NCBI GenBank assembly: GCA_020722725.1
Contig: DYKG01000010.1
Span: 22,483-86,482, forward strand
Source of the DNA: Candidatus Methylomirabilis sp.
GTDB taxonomy: Bacteria; Muiribacteriota; Ozemobacteria; Ozemobacterales; Ozemobacteraceae
Length of the DNA stretch: 64,000 nt
Direction: 5' to 3'
Part shown: one piece after another, positions 18,543 through 28,433 of the stretch
How the letters are laid out: the number at the start of each line of letters is the position of its first letter
Numbering within the stretch: position 1 is the first letter of the stretch
The notes under the pieces: generated by a model
What the model was told of the DNA's origin: nothing
The model's input: the letters and a program-made list of their open reading frames with translations, nothing else
Database searches by the model: none
Made by a program: the position numbers and the translations under genes

Positions 18543-21050
18543 ATGAAAGCAGTAATTATGGCCGGTGGTTTTGGCACACGTTTGCGACCGATTACCTGTA
18601 ATATTCCCAAACCGATGGTTCCGGTGGCGAATATTCCCATGATGGAGCATATTGTTAACCTTCTGAAGCATTACGACCTCAAGCGCGTCGTTTCTATTCT
18701 TTATTTTCAACCGGAAGTCATCACCAAATACTTTGGTGAAGGCGATGAATTCGGAATTGAAATGGAATATCAGATGGCAACCGCTGATTTTGGAACTGCG
18801 GGAAGTGTTAAAAATACCGAAGAAAAGCTGAAAGACGAGCCTTTTATTATTATTTCCGGCGACGTTTTGACTGATTTTGATCTCTCGGCAGCAATTGCCT
18901 ACCATAAAGAGAAAAAAGCCATGGCAACCATGGTTTTGACCAGAGTTGCCAACCCGCTTGAATACGGCGTTGTGATTACCGCTGATGATGGCAAAATCAT
19001 CAGGTTTCTTGAAAAGCCCAGCTGGGGCGAAGTTTTCTCTGATACGATTAACACCGGCATTTACATTCTTGAACCGGAAATTTTCAAATATATTCCGCCT
19101 AAAGCCGAATTTGATTTCAGCAAAAACCTTTTTCCACTAATGCTTAAAGAAGGACTGCCGCTTTATGGCTATATCGCCCAGGGCTACTGGAAAGACATCG
19201 GCAACCTTGAAGAATACATGCTTGCCCATCAGAACGTGCTTTCCGGAGAAGTTAAAATCAAGATTCCGGGTGACCGTCTCAATGTAATCGGTCGCGATAT
19301 CTGGGTTGGCAAAAATGCCAACATCGGCGCCAAAGTCAAATTCAAAGGCGGCGTTATACTTGGCGACAACTGCGAAATTGAAGATGGCGCTGAACTTGAA
19401 AATTCGATTCTCGGGCATGGCTGTGTAGTTAAAAAGGGTGCGAGACTTCGCAATGCAACGCTGTGGGATAACGTACACGTCGGACGTGGTGCCGAGATCG
19501 AAGATGCAGTGGTAAGCTGGAGCACCCATCTGCAGAACGAGGTGGTTCTTGAAAAGAACGTGGTTATCGGAGAAGAGTGTCGTATCGGTGCCAATGCCAT
19601 CGTTCGCGAAAACGTTAAAATCTGGCCGCGAAAATCGGTTGAAGATGGTTCTACTGTCTATGCCAGCGTTGTCTGGTCAGACAAGTGGACCAAAAACCTG
19701 TTTAACGATTATGGTATTTCAGGACTGGCAAACGTTGAAATTACGCCGGAAATGGCTTCGAAGATCGGTGCCGCTTTTGGTTCGACCCTGCAAAAGGGAG
19801 CCAGCATTATTACCTCGCGCGATTCTCATAAAATCAGCCGAATGATCAACCGCGCCATAATTTGCGGTCTGGCATCGGTTGGCATAAATGTGGCAGATCT
19901 GCGTGTAACACCGGCTCCGGTTTCGCGCTTCAAACCCAACGCCTTTATGCGTGGCGGCGGGGTGCATGTAAAAGTTGCCGGTGATGATCCCAATCAGCTT
20001 GAAATTATTCTTTTCGATGTCGAAGGCCGCGATATTTCGGTGGCAACCAAAAAATCAATTGAACGTTTGTTTAATCGAGAAGATTTCAGACGCGTTCCGA
20101 TCAATGAAGTGGGCGAAATCACTTTCCCGCCGCGCGTTCCCGAAAATTACAGTGAAGAACTGCTGCGCTGTCTCGACATTCAGGCAATTCGTGACCGCAA
20201 TCTGAAAATCGTTCTTGATTACAGTTACAGTGGCGCCAGCGGCATTTTTGCCACTTTCCTTGGCCGGCTTAACTGTGAAGTTATTGCGCTTAATGCCTAT
20301 CAGGATGAAGTTAAACCCAATCGGCTTACCACCGAAGGTTCCCAGGCCAGCGTTGCATCAATCGTAAAATCTCTGGGTGCCAATCTTGGTATAATTCTCG
20401 GCGACGGTGCCGAAAGAATTACCTTTGTCGATGATCATGGCCGGATAATTGTCGGTGAAGAAGCTTTGCTGACCTGGGTTCGCCTGGTGCTCGAAGTCCT
20501 GCCCGGTGCCCGCATTGCCGTACCCATTTCTTCAACCCACACCCTCGAAAAAATTGCCGGCAAATCCGGTGGAACCATAGTCAGAACCAAAACCAGCAGC
20601 CGGGCGTTGATGGATGCTGCGTTGAATGACAGGGTTGAGGTTTGCGTTGACAGCCGAGGTGGTATAATTTTCCCAGCTTTCCAGGCTGCCTTTGATGGTA
20701 TGATGTCTTCGGCAAAGCTGATCGAATTCATGGCTCACATGAACAAACCTTTGTCTTCGATTATCAACGATCTGCCGGCCTTTTATTTAAGATCGACCCG
20801 GGTTCCCTGCCCATGGGAAGACAAGGGCAAAGTCATGCGCTATGCCATGGAGTTCGCTAAAGACAAAGAAACTCAGCTCATCGACGGGGTAAAAATATTG
20901 TTGAGTGCTGATGAATGGGTACTGGTGCTGCCCGATCCCGACAAGCCCTTTGTCAATATTACCGTTGAAAGTACCAGCGAAAAGAAGGTTGATGACTTGC
21001 TGCAGAAAATGGTTGACCATGTAGAATCCTGGAAAAAACAGGATGAGTGA
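18543..21050 (+). CDS. Nucleotidyltransferase (GDP-mannose pyrophosphorylase-like) / phosphomannomutase-like fusion
   Basis: MKAVIMAGGFGTRLRPITCNIPKPMVPVANIPMMEHI; hexapeptide-type repeats; C-terminal alpha-D-phosphohexomutase-like region (TSRDSHKISRMINRAIICGLASVGINVADLRVTPAPVSRF, ILGDGAERITFVDD). Confidence 0.88.
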   Translation: MKAVIMAGGFGTRLRPITCNIPKPMVPVANIPMMEHIVNLLKHYDLKRVVSILYFQPEVITKYFGEGDEFGIEMEYQMATADFGTAGSVKNTEEKLKDEPFIIISGDVLTDFDLSAAIAYHKEKKAMATMVLTRVANPLEYGVVITADDGKIIRFLEKPSWGEVFSDTINTGIYILEPEIFKYIPPKAEFDFSKNLFPLMLKEGLPLYGYIAQGYWKDIGNLEEYMLAHQNVLSGEVKIKIPGDRLNVIGRDIWVGKNANIGAKVKFKGGVILGDNCEIEDGAELENSILGHGCVVKKGARLRNATLWDNVHVGRGAEIEDAVVSWSTHLQNEVVLEKNVVIGEECRIGANAIVRENVKIWPRKSVEDGSTVYASVVWSDKWTKNLFNDYGISGLANVEITPEMASKIGAAFGSTLQKGASIITSRDSHKISRMINRAIICGLASVGINVADLRVTPAPVSRFKPNAFMRGGGVHVKVAGDDPNQLEIILFDVEGRDISVATKKSIERLFNREDFRRVPINEVGEITFPPRVPENYSEELLRCLDIQAIRDRNLKIVLDYSYSGASGIFATFLGRLNCEVIALNAYQDEVKPNRLTTEGSQASVASIVKSLGANLGIILGDGAERITFVDDHGRIIVGEEALLTWVRLVLEVLPGARIAVPISSTHTLEKIAGKSGGTIVRTKTSSRALMDAALNDRVEVCVDSRGGIIFPAFQAAFDGMMSSAKLIEFMAHMNKPLSSIINDLPAFYLRSTRVPCPWEDKGKVMRYAMEFAKDKETQLIDGVKILLSADEWVLVLPDPDKPFVNITVESTSEKKVDDLLQKMVDHVESWKKQDE

Positions 21051-21084
21051 GACTGCTGATTCTTAAAAGATAAATTTTCCATTA

Positions 21085-21126
21085 AACCCCGACAAGACAT
21101 GGCGTTTTGTCGGGGTTGTTTTTTTC
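21085..21126. terminator. Bidirectional-type intrinsic terminator between convergent genes
   Basis: aaccccgacaa-gacatggcgtt-ttgtcggggtt followed by gttttttttc. Confidence 0.85.
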
Positions 21127-22612
21127 AGCCTACCGGCAGGCCGTTTATGTAGGTCTGGCTGATTTTAATCGATTTTATTCGGGCTTCGGGAATCATGAAA
21201 GGGTCATCTTCAAGGCAGACAAAATCGGCTTTGTAGCCAACTTTCAAATGGCCGCGGGTTTTTTCTTTGCCGATAAACCTGAATGGCTCAACAATATGTA
21301 GAGCGATTGCCGAATTCAGGTCGATTTGTTCATCAGGATTACTGTGGTTGACCAGCGCATGAATGCTCAGCAACGGATCTACGGGCGTAACCGGGCTGTC
21401 TGATCCGGCAGCAATGGGAATGCCAAAATCAAGAAGAGTCTTGAACGGGTTGCAGTTCATTGCCCGCTCTTTGCCGAGTCTTTGTGCATAAAGGCCGTTT
21501 GAACCTCCCCAGAAAAAATCAAAGGCCGGCTGAATGCAGACCATTGCACCACTTTCCCGGGCAGCTTTTATTGCTTTTGGTCCTGGAAGGATGAAATGCT
21601 CGATGCGATCAGGAAGCGGCTGAATACCAAACTTTTGCGCGGCCCATAAATAACTGGAAGTAACCATATCCAGAGCCCGGTCGCCAATAGCATGCACGGC
21701 AAGCTGAAGGTGGTTGCTTCTCGCCTTTTTCAACAATGCTTCGAGCTCTGCGGATGCCATGTAAAGATTCCCGCTGGCGACCGGTTTATCAGCGTAGGGC
21801 TCGTTAAGAGCAGCAGTTCTTGTTCCCAGTGAACCGTCGGCCAGCAGGCAACCGCCAAATCCTGGCCATTTATGCTTATAAGCAAAAGACGGGTCAGTTG
21901 ATTGATGATAGATTATTCCGTCGAGGGGCCCTTTTTTTAGGAAATTCCAGGCGAGGGCCGGCTCTCTGGTTGAGGTCGAAGAGCCTTCCAGTGCATGAAT
22001 GAAAACCACGCCTTTTTTCAGGCAGTGATCTGAAGCCAGTTGCATGCCTTCTTCGAGCATTTTGTCGGGTAATTCATTTGCCAGAAGATATGAAAGCAGA
22101 TTGTAATCTTCACCGCAGACAAAGCCATTTTGGTGCTTTAAATCAGGCTTTACCCGCAATGCCCAGGCAAGGGCTTTTCCGTTAAGAACGGCTGAATGCA
22201 GGTCTTTGCGCGCCAGCCAGAGAATTCGGTCTTTTGCTGCCTGATCAAGTTCATTACTGGTGGGAACGCGATTCTCTCTCAATGACTGTTCCTGGAGATT
22301 GAAGCCTTGAATTACCTGCCCGGATGCTTTACTGAGTAAATCAATGATCTCACCGATACTTCCTGCATCTTTAACATCAACGCCGAGCATACTGATTCCG
22401 GTCTGGGTGAAATGCACATGGGCATCACTGAACCCCCCAAACACAGTCGCTTCTTTGAGATCAATCGCTTTTACATTGGGGCCTGATGGGTAGGGCAGCT
22501 GAAAACCCGTTTTCAAAATGGTACCATTCAGAACCAGCATGCTGTCGAAATCGGTTCGGGAATAATCAGGCAGATTTCGCCCGGAAAAATTGTAGAAAAA
22601 CAGCTGTTCCAT
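21125..22612 (-). CDS. Amidohydrolase family protein (YtcJ-like)
   Basis: GGFSDAHVHFTQTG; HAIGDRALD; AGSDSPVTPVDPLLSIHALVN; GYKADFVCLEDDP. Confidence 0.85.
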   Translation of the reverse strand: MEQLFFYNFSGRNLPDYSRTDFDSMLVLNGTILKTGFQLPYPSGPNVKAIDLKEATVFGGFSDAHVHFTQTGISMLGVDVKDAGSIGEIIDLLSKASGQVIQGFNLQEQSLRENRVPTSNELDQAAKDRILWLARKDLHSAVLNGKALAWALRVKPDLKHQNGFVCGEDYNLLSYLLANELPDKMLEEGMQLASDHCLKKGVVFIHALEGSSTSTREPALAWNFLKKGPLDGIIYHQSTDPSFAYKHKWPGFGGCLLADGSLGTRTAALNEPYADKPVASGNLYMASAELEALLKKARSNHLQLAVHAIGDRALDMVTSSYLWAAQKFGIQPLPDRIEHFILPGPKAIKAARESGAMVCIQPAFDFFWGGSNGLYAQRLGKERAMNCNPFKTLLDFGIPIAAGSDSPVTPVDPLLSIHALVNHSNPDEQIDLNSAIALHIVEPFRFIGKEKTRGHLKVGYKADFVCLEDDPFMIPEARIKSIKISQTYINGLPVG

Positions 22613-22614
22613 GC

Positions 22615-22950
22615 TTAGAATGGCAGGTTTTTGTAAAAATTATGCAGGCCGGCCAGACTGTAAGCCAGCCATTTGAATGGCGGGGCCAAAAATCTGAAAG
22701 CCCAGCCTATAAGCTTTTGAATTCTGGTTATTCGCAGAAACCAGAAAACTACGAAAAAAACGGTGGTAAAAGCCCCGGCAAAAGCTGCGTAAAAAAGCCA
22801 TACTCCGGTTTTATTGCAGGGTTTGCAGACAGGATCGAGCGGACATGGCTTAACCCGGTTACCCAGGATTCGGCAGGCAGTCTGCGCAGGAATGGCATGG
22901 GAAACGAAGCGCGATTTACAGGTTTTGTTCAATTCTTTCAATTTAACCAT
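22615..22950 (-). CDS. Small Cys-containing membrane protein
   Basis: 111-aa ORF immediately upstream of the amidohydrolase; CPLDPVCKPC motif and one TM segment GVWLFYAAFAGAFTTVFFVVFWFL. Confidence 0.45.
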   Translation of the reverse strand: MVKLKELNKTCKSRFVSHAIPAQTACRILGNRVKPCPLDPVCKPCNKTGVWLFYAAFAGAFTTVFFVVFWFLRITRIQKLIGWAFRFLAPPFKWLAYSLAGLHNFYKNLPF

Positions 22951-23243
22951 GAGCAGATTCTACCAGAAAAAATGTCTGCAGGTAAATTAAAAAACATCGT
23001 TTGAGATCAAAACGACTCGAATTCGCCCGAACCCGGGGATAAAGGAATCTCGCATAATCCATATGGGTCAAACTCCTACCGCTAATTTGGTCTTTCTTTC
23101 CATCATCTCAGGGGCACTTCCTTTAAAATTTGCACATCATCAGGAGATAAAACATTGCGTTTTTTGCAATAATTTATTAGACTTGCAAGTCATGTAAATA
23201 GTTCTGGCACTCGCCGGTCACACCAACTTCAGGAAAAGTAATA

Positions 23244-24407
23244 ATGAATATTGTCTATATTTCACCCGCATTCCCTCCAAATTTTCAGGCATTCTGCCAT
23301 GGTCTTGCCAATTGTGGCATAAAGGTTCTGGGGATAGGTGAAGATTATTTCGAAAATTTAAGCGAAGATTTAAAACATTCTTTGGCTGACTATTATCGGG
23401 TCGATAACCTTGAAAATTATGATGTCGTTTACCGTGCCTGTGGCTATTTCATTCATCGCTGGGGTAGAATTGAGCGGGTTGAATCGCACAACGAACATTG
23501 GATGATGCATGAAGCAAGAATTCGTGAAGATTTTCGCATTCAGGGCCCTGATGTAACTCAGACTTTGAAAATCAAAAGAAAATCCGAAATGAAAAAGATT
23601 TTCTTGAACTGTAATGCCCCCGTTGTTGCTGGCGAAATTGCTGTTTCGCCCGAATCGGCAAATGATTTTGTAAAGAAACATGGTTTTCCGATTTTTGCCA
23701 AACCTGATATTGGTGTCGGGGCAATGGCTGCCTTTAAAATCAATAACGAAGAAGACCTTGCTTATTTCTGGCAGAATAAACCACAGGGTGATTATTTTAT
23801 TGAGCCATTTATTGACGGGCAGTTGATGACCTTTGATGGAATCTGCGACCAGAATGGCGAAATCGTTTTTTATTCTTCACTTTTTTCGGTCAACGGTGCC
23901 TACGATCTGGTTGCCTATAAACAGGATCTAAGCTTTTATCTGGTTCGTGAAATTCCCGAAGATGCTATTGCCATTGGTCGAAAAATCGTAAAAGAATTCG
24001 ATATCAGGGCTAAATTTTTCCACCTGGAATTTTTGCGCGACCGCCATACCGGCAAACTTTTCGTGCTTGAAATGAATTGCCGTCCTCCCGGAGGCTACAC
24101 CGTAGACCTGATGAATTTTTCCGCAGATATAAATGTGTACCAGGAGTGGGCAAACATTATTGCCGGTAGAGGCTTTGAAGCCAGAGTAGAGCGCAAGTAT
24201 TTTGCCGCCCATATCTCGCGCAAATGGGGAAAGAATTACCTTCACAGTCACGAGGAAATTATTGGTGCGTTTGGTGAAAAAATTCCAATGATTACCGAAG
24301 TTCCTCTGGTTTTTGCCGAAGTCATGGGTAACTTTGCCTACATTGCCAGGGCTCCCGAAGAGCGGGAAATCTATGAAATGATTGATTTTATTCAAAAAAA
24401 GGTCTGA
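23244..24407 (+). CDS. ATP-grasp domain carboxylate-amine ligase-like protein
   Basis: NDFVKKHGFPIFAKPDIGVGAMAAFKI; FIEPFIDGQLMTFDGI; FHLEFLRDRHTGKLFVLEMNCRPPGG. Confidence 0.82.
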   Translation: MNIVYISPAFPPNFQAFCHGLANCGIKVLGIGEDYFENLSEDLKHSLADYYRVDNLENYDVVYRACGYFIHRWGRIERVESHNEHWMMHEARIREDFRIQGPDVTQTLKIKRKSEMKKIFLNCNAPVVAGEIAVSPESANDFVKKHGFPIFAKPDIGVGAMAAFKINNEEDLAYFWQNKPQGDYFIEPFIDGQLMTFDGICDQNGEIVFYSSLFSVNGAYDLVAYKQDLSFYLVREIPEDAIAIGRKIVKEFDIRAKFFHLEFLRDRHTGKLFVLEMNCRPPGGYTVDLMNFSADINVYQEWANIIAGRGFEARVERKYFAAHISRKWGKNYLHSHEEIIGAFGEKIPMITEVPLVFAEVMGNFAYIARAPEEREIYEMIDFIQKKV

Positions 24408-24408
24408 A

Positions 24409-25368
24409 ATGTCTTATTTAAAGGCTTCAGTCGTTGTTCCTGTCTTGAATTCAAGCAATTCATTAAAAAAATTGCTTGAATGCTTGAAGCTTCAGAACTT
24501 TTCTGAGAAGTTTGAGGTTATTGTTGTTGATGATGGTTCAAGTGAAAATCTTGAACCAGTTGTTAAGCCCTTCCAGGCTTGTCTGGAACTAAAATTCATC
24601 AGAGAGCCTGAGAACCGCGGGCAGGCGGCAGCGAGAAACAAGGGAATCCAGGAAGCCCGCGGTGAAATTGTTGTTTTTACTGATGCTGACTGCAGCCCGC
24701 AGTCTGGATGGTTGTCGGCAATGATTGAGCCTTTTGCAGACCCTGAAGTCAGCGGGGTTAAGGGAGTTTATCTTACCGAACAGTCTGACTGGTGGGCGCA
24801 GTTGGCACAGATTGAATTTGAGGAGCGATATGAGCTTCTTGAGTCTTTTTCGGATATAGATTTTATCGACACCTATTCAGGGGCTTATCGTCGAGAGTTG
24901 CTTTTGAAGGTAAATGGTTTCAACGAGTCAGCTTTCAGTACAAACAACGAAGATGTTGATCTTTCCTTCAGGGTAAAGAAGCTGGGGGGGCGGTTCGTAT
25001 TTACCAGGAAAGCCATGGTCAGGCATCTTCACCGCGAGGGCTGGAAAAAATACGCGCGGTTGAAATTTGGGCGTGGATTCTGGCGCATGCGCGTTTATGC
25101 TGACCACCCCGAAAAAGCTGCCAGTAATTCATATACTCCGGCAAGTTTGAAAGCTCAACTTGCCCTGGTTTTACTACTGCCTTTCACTGTCTTTTCAAGA
25201 TCCCTGCGTTTCTGGTGGAAAACGGCATGGTTAATCAGTTGTTTGAATCTTATAAGAATCGCCTTCAGCCGCAAGCCTTTTCTTGCTCTGATGATACCAT
25301 TGTTCTGTCTGGTAAGGGCGGTTTCTCTGCTTGCGGGAATGATTGCCAGCTTTTTAATTCGCAAATGA
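24409..25368 (+). CDS. Glycosyltransferase family 2 protein
   Basis: ASVVVPVLNSSNSLKKLLECL..VIVVDDGSSE..NRGQAAARNKGIQEARGEIVVFTDADC; C-terminal TM segments; ATG at 24409. Confidence 0.9.
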   Translation: MSYLKASVVVPVLNSSNSLKKLLECLKLQNFSEKFEVIVVDDGSSENLEPVVKPFQACLELKFIREPENRGQAAARNKGIQEARGEIVVFTDADCSPQSGWLSAMIEPFADPEVSGVKGVYLTEQSDWWAQLAQIEFEERYELLESFSDIDFIDTYSGAYRRELLLKVNGFNESAFSTNNEDVDLSFRVKKLGGRFVFTRKAMVRHLHREGWKKYARLKFGRGFWRMRVYADHPEKAASNSYTPASLKAQLALVLLLPFTVFSRSLRFWWKTAWLISCLNLIRIAFSRKPFLALMIPLFCLVRAVSLLAGMIASFLIRK

Positions 25369-25370
25369 AA

Positions 25371-25401
25371 AACCAGCAGCGAGCTTTGTTCGCGGCTGGT
25401 T
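25371..25401. terminator. Inverted repeat between convergent genes, likely terminator
   Basis: aaccagcagcgagctttgttcgcggctggtt, T-rich on + side, A-rich (T-rich on minus) on the other. Confidence 0.6.
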
Positions 25402-25418
25402 CGATAAAAACCTTTTTC

Positions 25419-28316
25419 TCAGCTGATATCCTGCGGAACTATGGTTTTACTGAAATTTTTCACGTCATTATTGCCTACGGCAAATTCCATTGAGAACACT
25501 TCAGTTTTTGCTTTATCTTCAATCTTGATTTCCAGTCGATCACCAGGAGAAACAGCAGCGTTGCCGTTTCCACCCGATGCACCATTGAGAACGAAGTTGA
25601 TCTGATTCTTATTTTCGGGGTTGATGTGCCCCAACGTTTCAAGGCCATTTGCCTGGTTCTTTAGATAAGCGTGGTAGAGACTGTCTTCTCCAGAAATGAT
25701 ATCGGCAAATTGTTTTGAATCAAGATGTACCAGGAAATACCTGGGCAGCAGCTGATCTTCATGGAATTCATGGGTCAGGTCGATGCTGAGTTTTACATCG
25801 CAGCTGTTTTGTGCGACTTCGTCATGGGTAACGTAGTGGGGTTCAAAACGCAGGATTCTTTTTGATTTGATATCAAATACCTGAAAGATCAGAATGTCTT
25901 CCTGGGCGATCAATCCAAGGGGTTTGCAGTCGATGCGGGCAAATCCCTGGTCGATCTGGCTTGCAGTAATAGCCTTCTGCATTACTTTTGCTGTTCTGAC
26001 GTTCTTTATCTGCAGAACCGTGTCATCTGGGAAAATACTGTTTTTAAGCTTTTTGCACTCGCAATAAACGTTAACCGTCATTTCTTTGCTTCCAGAAGAA
26101 TTTTCAGGGTCAGAGTCTTCAACGTGAGATTTTGCCAGTCTCCAGATCTTGTCTTTCTCAAGAGATTCCAGTTTGAATATTGCATCCTGATACTGTGGAT
26201 TAAGCTTCAGGGATTTGTTAAATTCTTCAATAGCCAGCTCAGATTTTCCAGCCAGATGGTAGAAATTGCCTAGTTTAGCATGCAGGTCAGGAAAGCTGGG
26301 ATTGTTGTTAACAAATCTTTCGTGCAGATCAATCAGGCTTTCGAGTCGTTGAATGTAGTTGTTAAGCTCGGCAAGACGTCCATGCATTCCCGGGTAACTC
26401 GGGTAGAGTTTGGCAGCCTTGTTATAGGATCTATATGCCAGATACATCCTTCCAGTCATGTAGAAGATTTCTCCAAGGACGTAGAAGATCCTGGGATTTT
26501 TGTTCTCGATGCCCAGCAGAAGTTCGATAGCCTGGTCGGATTTTCCAAGAAAGGCCAGGGTTTTTGCAAGATTGATCTTAGCGTCAAGATAGTTGGGATT
26601 CGTTTGCAGAGCCTGGACAAATTGCGCTTTTGCTTCGACGAATTTTTCCGATTTAAGCAAAATTTTGCCCAGATCATTTACCAGATCAAGATGTTTTGGG
26701 TTTTTTTCAATTTTTTGTTTAACAATTTTTATCGCTTCTTCAACTTTGCTGTTATTTCCGGTCAATGCGCCAAGATAACCCAGGGCAACATGTTGTTCAG
26801 GAACGATGTTGATGGCTTTCTGGAAGGCTTCAATAGCTTGTGAATTCTCATTGTTGATTAGCATGATTTCTCCCAGAAGTTCGAGAAGCGGTGCGCAGTT
26901 CGAAGAGAATTCCATGAATTTCAGCAGGTGATCACGAGCTTCGTCGAGGTATCCAAACATCATGTTATAGCGAATATACTTTACCTGCGAACGAACGTCA
27001 TTCGCACCAATTATGGGGCTGAACGGGTTGTCGCTAACATGATACAGCTCATTGAGCTGCAGACTTATAGCCTGTTCAGGATCACGGTCACCAAAAATCA
27101 TATTTAAGAAACCACTTTTGGCCTGAGGCTTGCCTATTGAAGTCTCACGAAGAACCTGTCGAACCAGAAGTCTCAGCATTTCACAGTAAGGGCCTTTTGG
27201 ATTGTTTTCATAGGCGGTTTTTCCGTACACCGGCTCTGAGTCAACAATTCTTGGAAGTCCGCCAATGATGGGGAATGGGAAAATTTTGCTGGTCTTGGCT
27301 GTAGAAAATTCACTGTTGATATTGCTTGCAAGCAATATCAGTTTTTCTCGGGGATAGTTCAGCTTGGTAATGCCCTGAAAAAATCTCACATTATCAGTAA
27401 TCGTGCTCAAACTGGCAAAGTTCAACAGGAAAAAGATTACATCAGCGGTATCGAGAGCGGTAAACATTTTTTCATCGAAATTTGATCCGGTATCGATGAT
27501 TATATAGTCATAGGATTTTTTTGCCAGTCTGACGACCCTGGCTAGATCGTCCGCATGAACCTGCTCTGCTTCCATGAAAGTTCTGGGGCCTGGTATAACA
27601 TGCAGATTGTTGAGAATTCTGACTGTCTCTGTTGTCAGATCAAACTTACTTTCATCCATCATCAATTTTTTATTAATGTCGAGAATTGTTTTGGGCGAAT
27701 GAAGCCCAAAAACTTGAGTTGCCCCGGCGAAGTAGAGGTCCATATCTACATACAGAATTTTTTTATTCAGTTCATTACAGAGGATTTTAGCAAGCACCGC
27801 GGCAAAAGTTGTTTTTCCGTAGCCGGATTTGGCAGAAGCAATCGTAAGAACCTTCCCGGAAACTGCTCCGGTCTGCGTACTGGTGTTGCTGGTGTTTTGA
27901 TTCCAAACCAGGCGGTTAGTTTCTCTTAACCGCTGCGAAAGGGTTGAGAGCAATTTAAGGCTGATGGAAGGATGAGAATGCAAAAGACGTTCAAATGCGT
28001 TTCCTTCAATGGTGACAATGTTAGAAGCCTGGATGGCTCTTGCAGATGCTGATCTTGATGCGGTTTTTTCAAAAAAAGCCATCTCGCCAAAATAATCACC
28101 ATTTTTCAGCAATGCTATGGTTTGTTCTCCATGAACCGGGTTCCTTTTGTATATTTCAACCTGGCCAGTTTCGATTATGTATATGTTTCTCTCAAATGCG
28201 CCTTCCTGAAAAATTATTTCTCCACGGCCAAACTGCTGGGCTTTGGCAATTTTGTTCACTTCGTGAATTTCCTGGCTGGTCAGCGATTGAAACATATCAA
28301 TCTGGGTAAAATCCAT
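25419..28316 (-). CDS. Cyclic-nucleotide-binding domain / MinD-CpaE-like ATPase / TPR protein
   Basis: MDFTQIDMFQSLTSQEIHEV..IFQEGAFERNIYIIETGQVEIYKR..GDYFGEMAFFE (cNMP domain); VLTIASAKSGYGKTTFAAVLAKIL..ILYVDMDLYFAG (deviant Walker A); multiple TPR-like repeats; ATG at 28316 preferred to 28409. Confidence 0.85.
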   Translation of the reverse strand: MDFTQIDMFQSLTSQEIHEVNKIAKAQQFGRGEIIFQEGAFERNIYIIETGQVEIYKRNPVHGEQTIALLKNGDYFGEMAFFEKTASRSASARAIQASNIVTIEGNAFERLLHSHPSISLKLLSTLSQRLRETNRLVWNQNTSNTSTQTGAVSGKVLTIASAKSGYGKTTFAAVLAKILCNELNKKILYVDMDLYFAGATQVFGLHSPKTILDINKKLMMDESKFDLTTETVRILNNLHVIPGPRTFMEAEQVHADDLARVVRLAKKSYDYIIIDTGSNFDEKMFTALDTADVIFFLLNFASLSTITDNVRFFQGITKLNYPREKLILLASNINSEFSTAKTSKIFPFPIIGGLPRIVDSEPVYGKTAYENNPKGPYCEMLRLLVRQVLRETSIGKPQAKSGFLNMIFGDRDPEQAISLQLNELYHVSDNPFSPIIGANDVRSQVKYIRYNMMFGYLDEARDHLLKFMEFSSNCAPLLELLGEIMLINNENSQAIEAFQKAINIVPEQHVALGYLGALTGNNSKVEEAIKIVKQKIEKNPKHLDLVNDLGKILLKSEKFVEAKAQFVQALQTNPNYLDAKINLAKTLAFLGKSDQAIELLLGIENKNPRIFYVLGEIFYMTGRMYLAYRSYNKAAKLYPSYPGMHGRLAELNNYIQRLESLIDLHERFVNNNPSFPDLHAKLGNFYHLAGKSELAIEEFNKSLKLNPQYQDAIFKLESLEKDKIWRLAKSHVEDSDPENSSGSKEMTVNVYCECKKLKNSIFPDDTVLQIKNVRTAKVMQKAITASQIDQGFARIDCKPLGLIAQEDILIFQVFDIKSKRILRFEPHYVTHDEVAQNSCDVKLSIDLTHEFHEDQLLPRYFLVHLDSKQFADIISGEDSLYHAYLKNQANGLETLGHINPENKNQINFVLNGASGGNGNAAVSPGDRLEIKIEDKAKTEVFSMEFAVGNNDVKNFSKTIVPQDIS

Positions 28317-28433
28317 TAAAATTCTCCCGGTAATTTTGACTGTTGTACGAGTATAATTCATTCTATCATATCTGCAAGTAATGAAATTTGAACTTTGCAT
28401 TAAAACCATGTTATTTTGATTTGGGGGTGAGGT

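Noticed and set aside
26280-26843. 187-aa plus-strand ORF
   Set aside because: Antisense to TPR region of the cNMP/ATPase/TPR gene; mirrors repeat composition.
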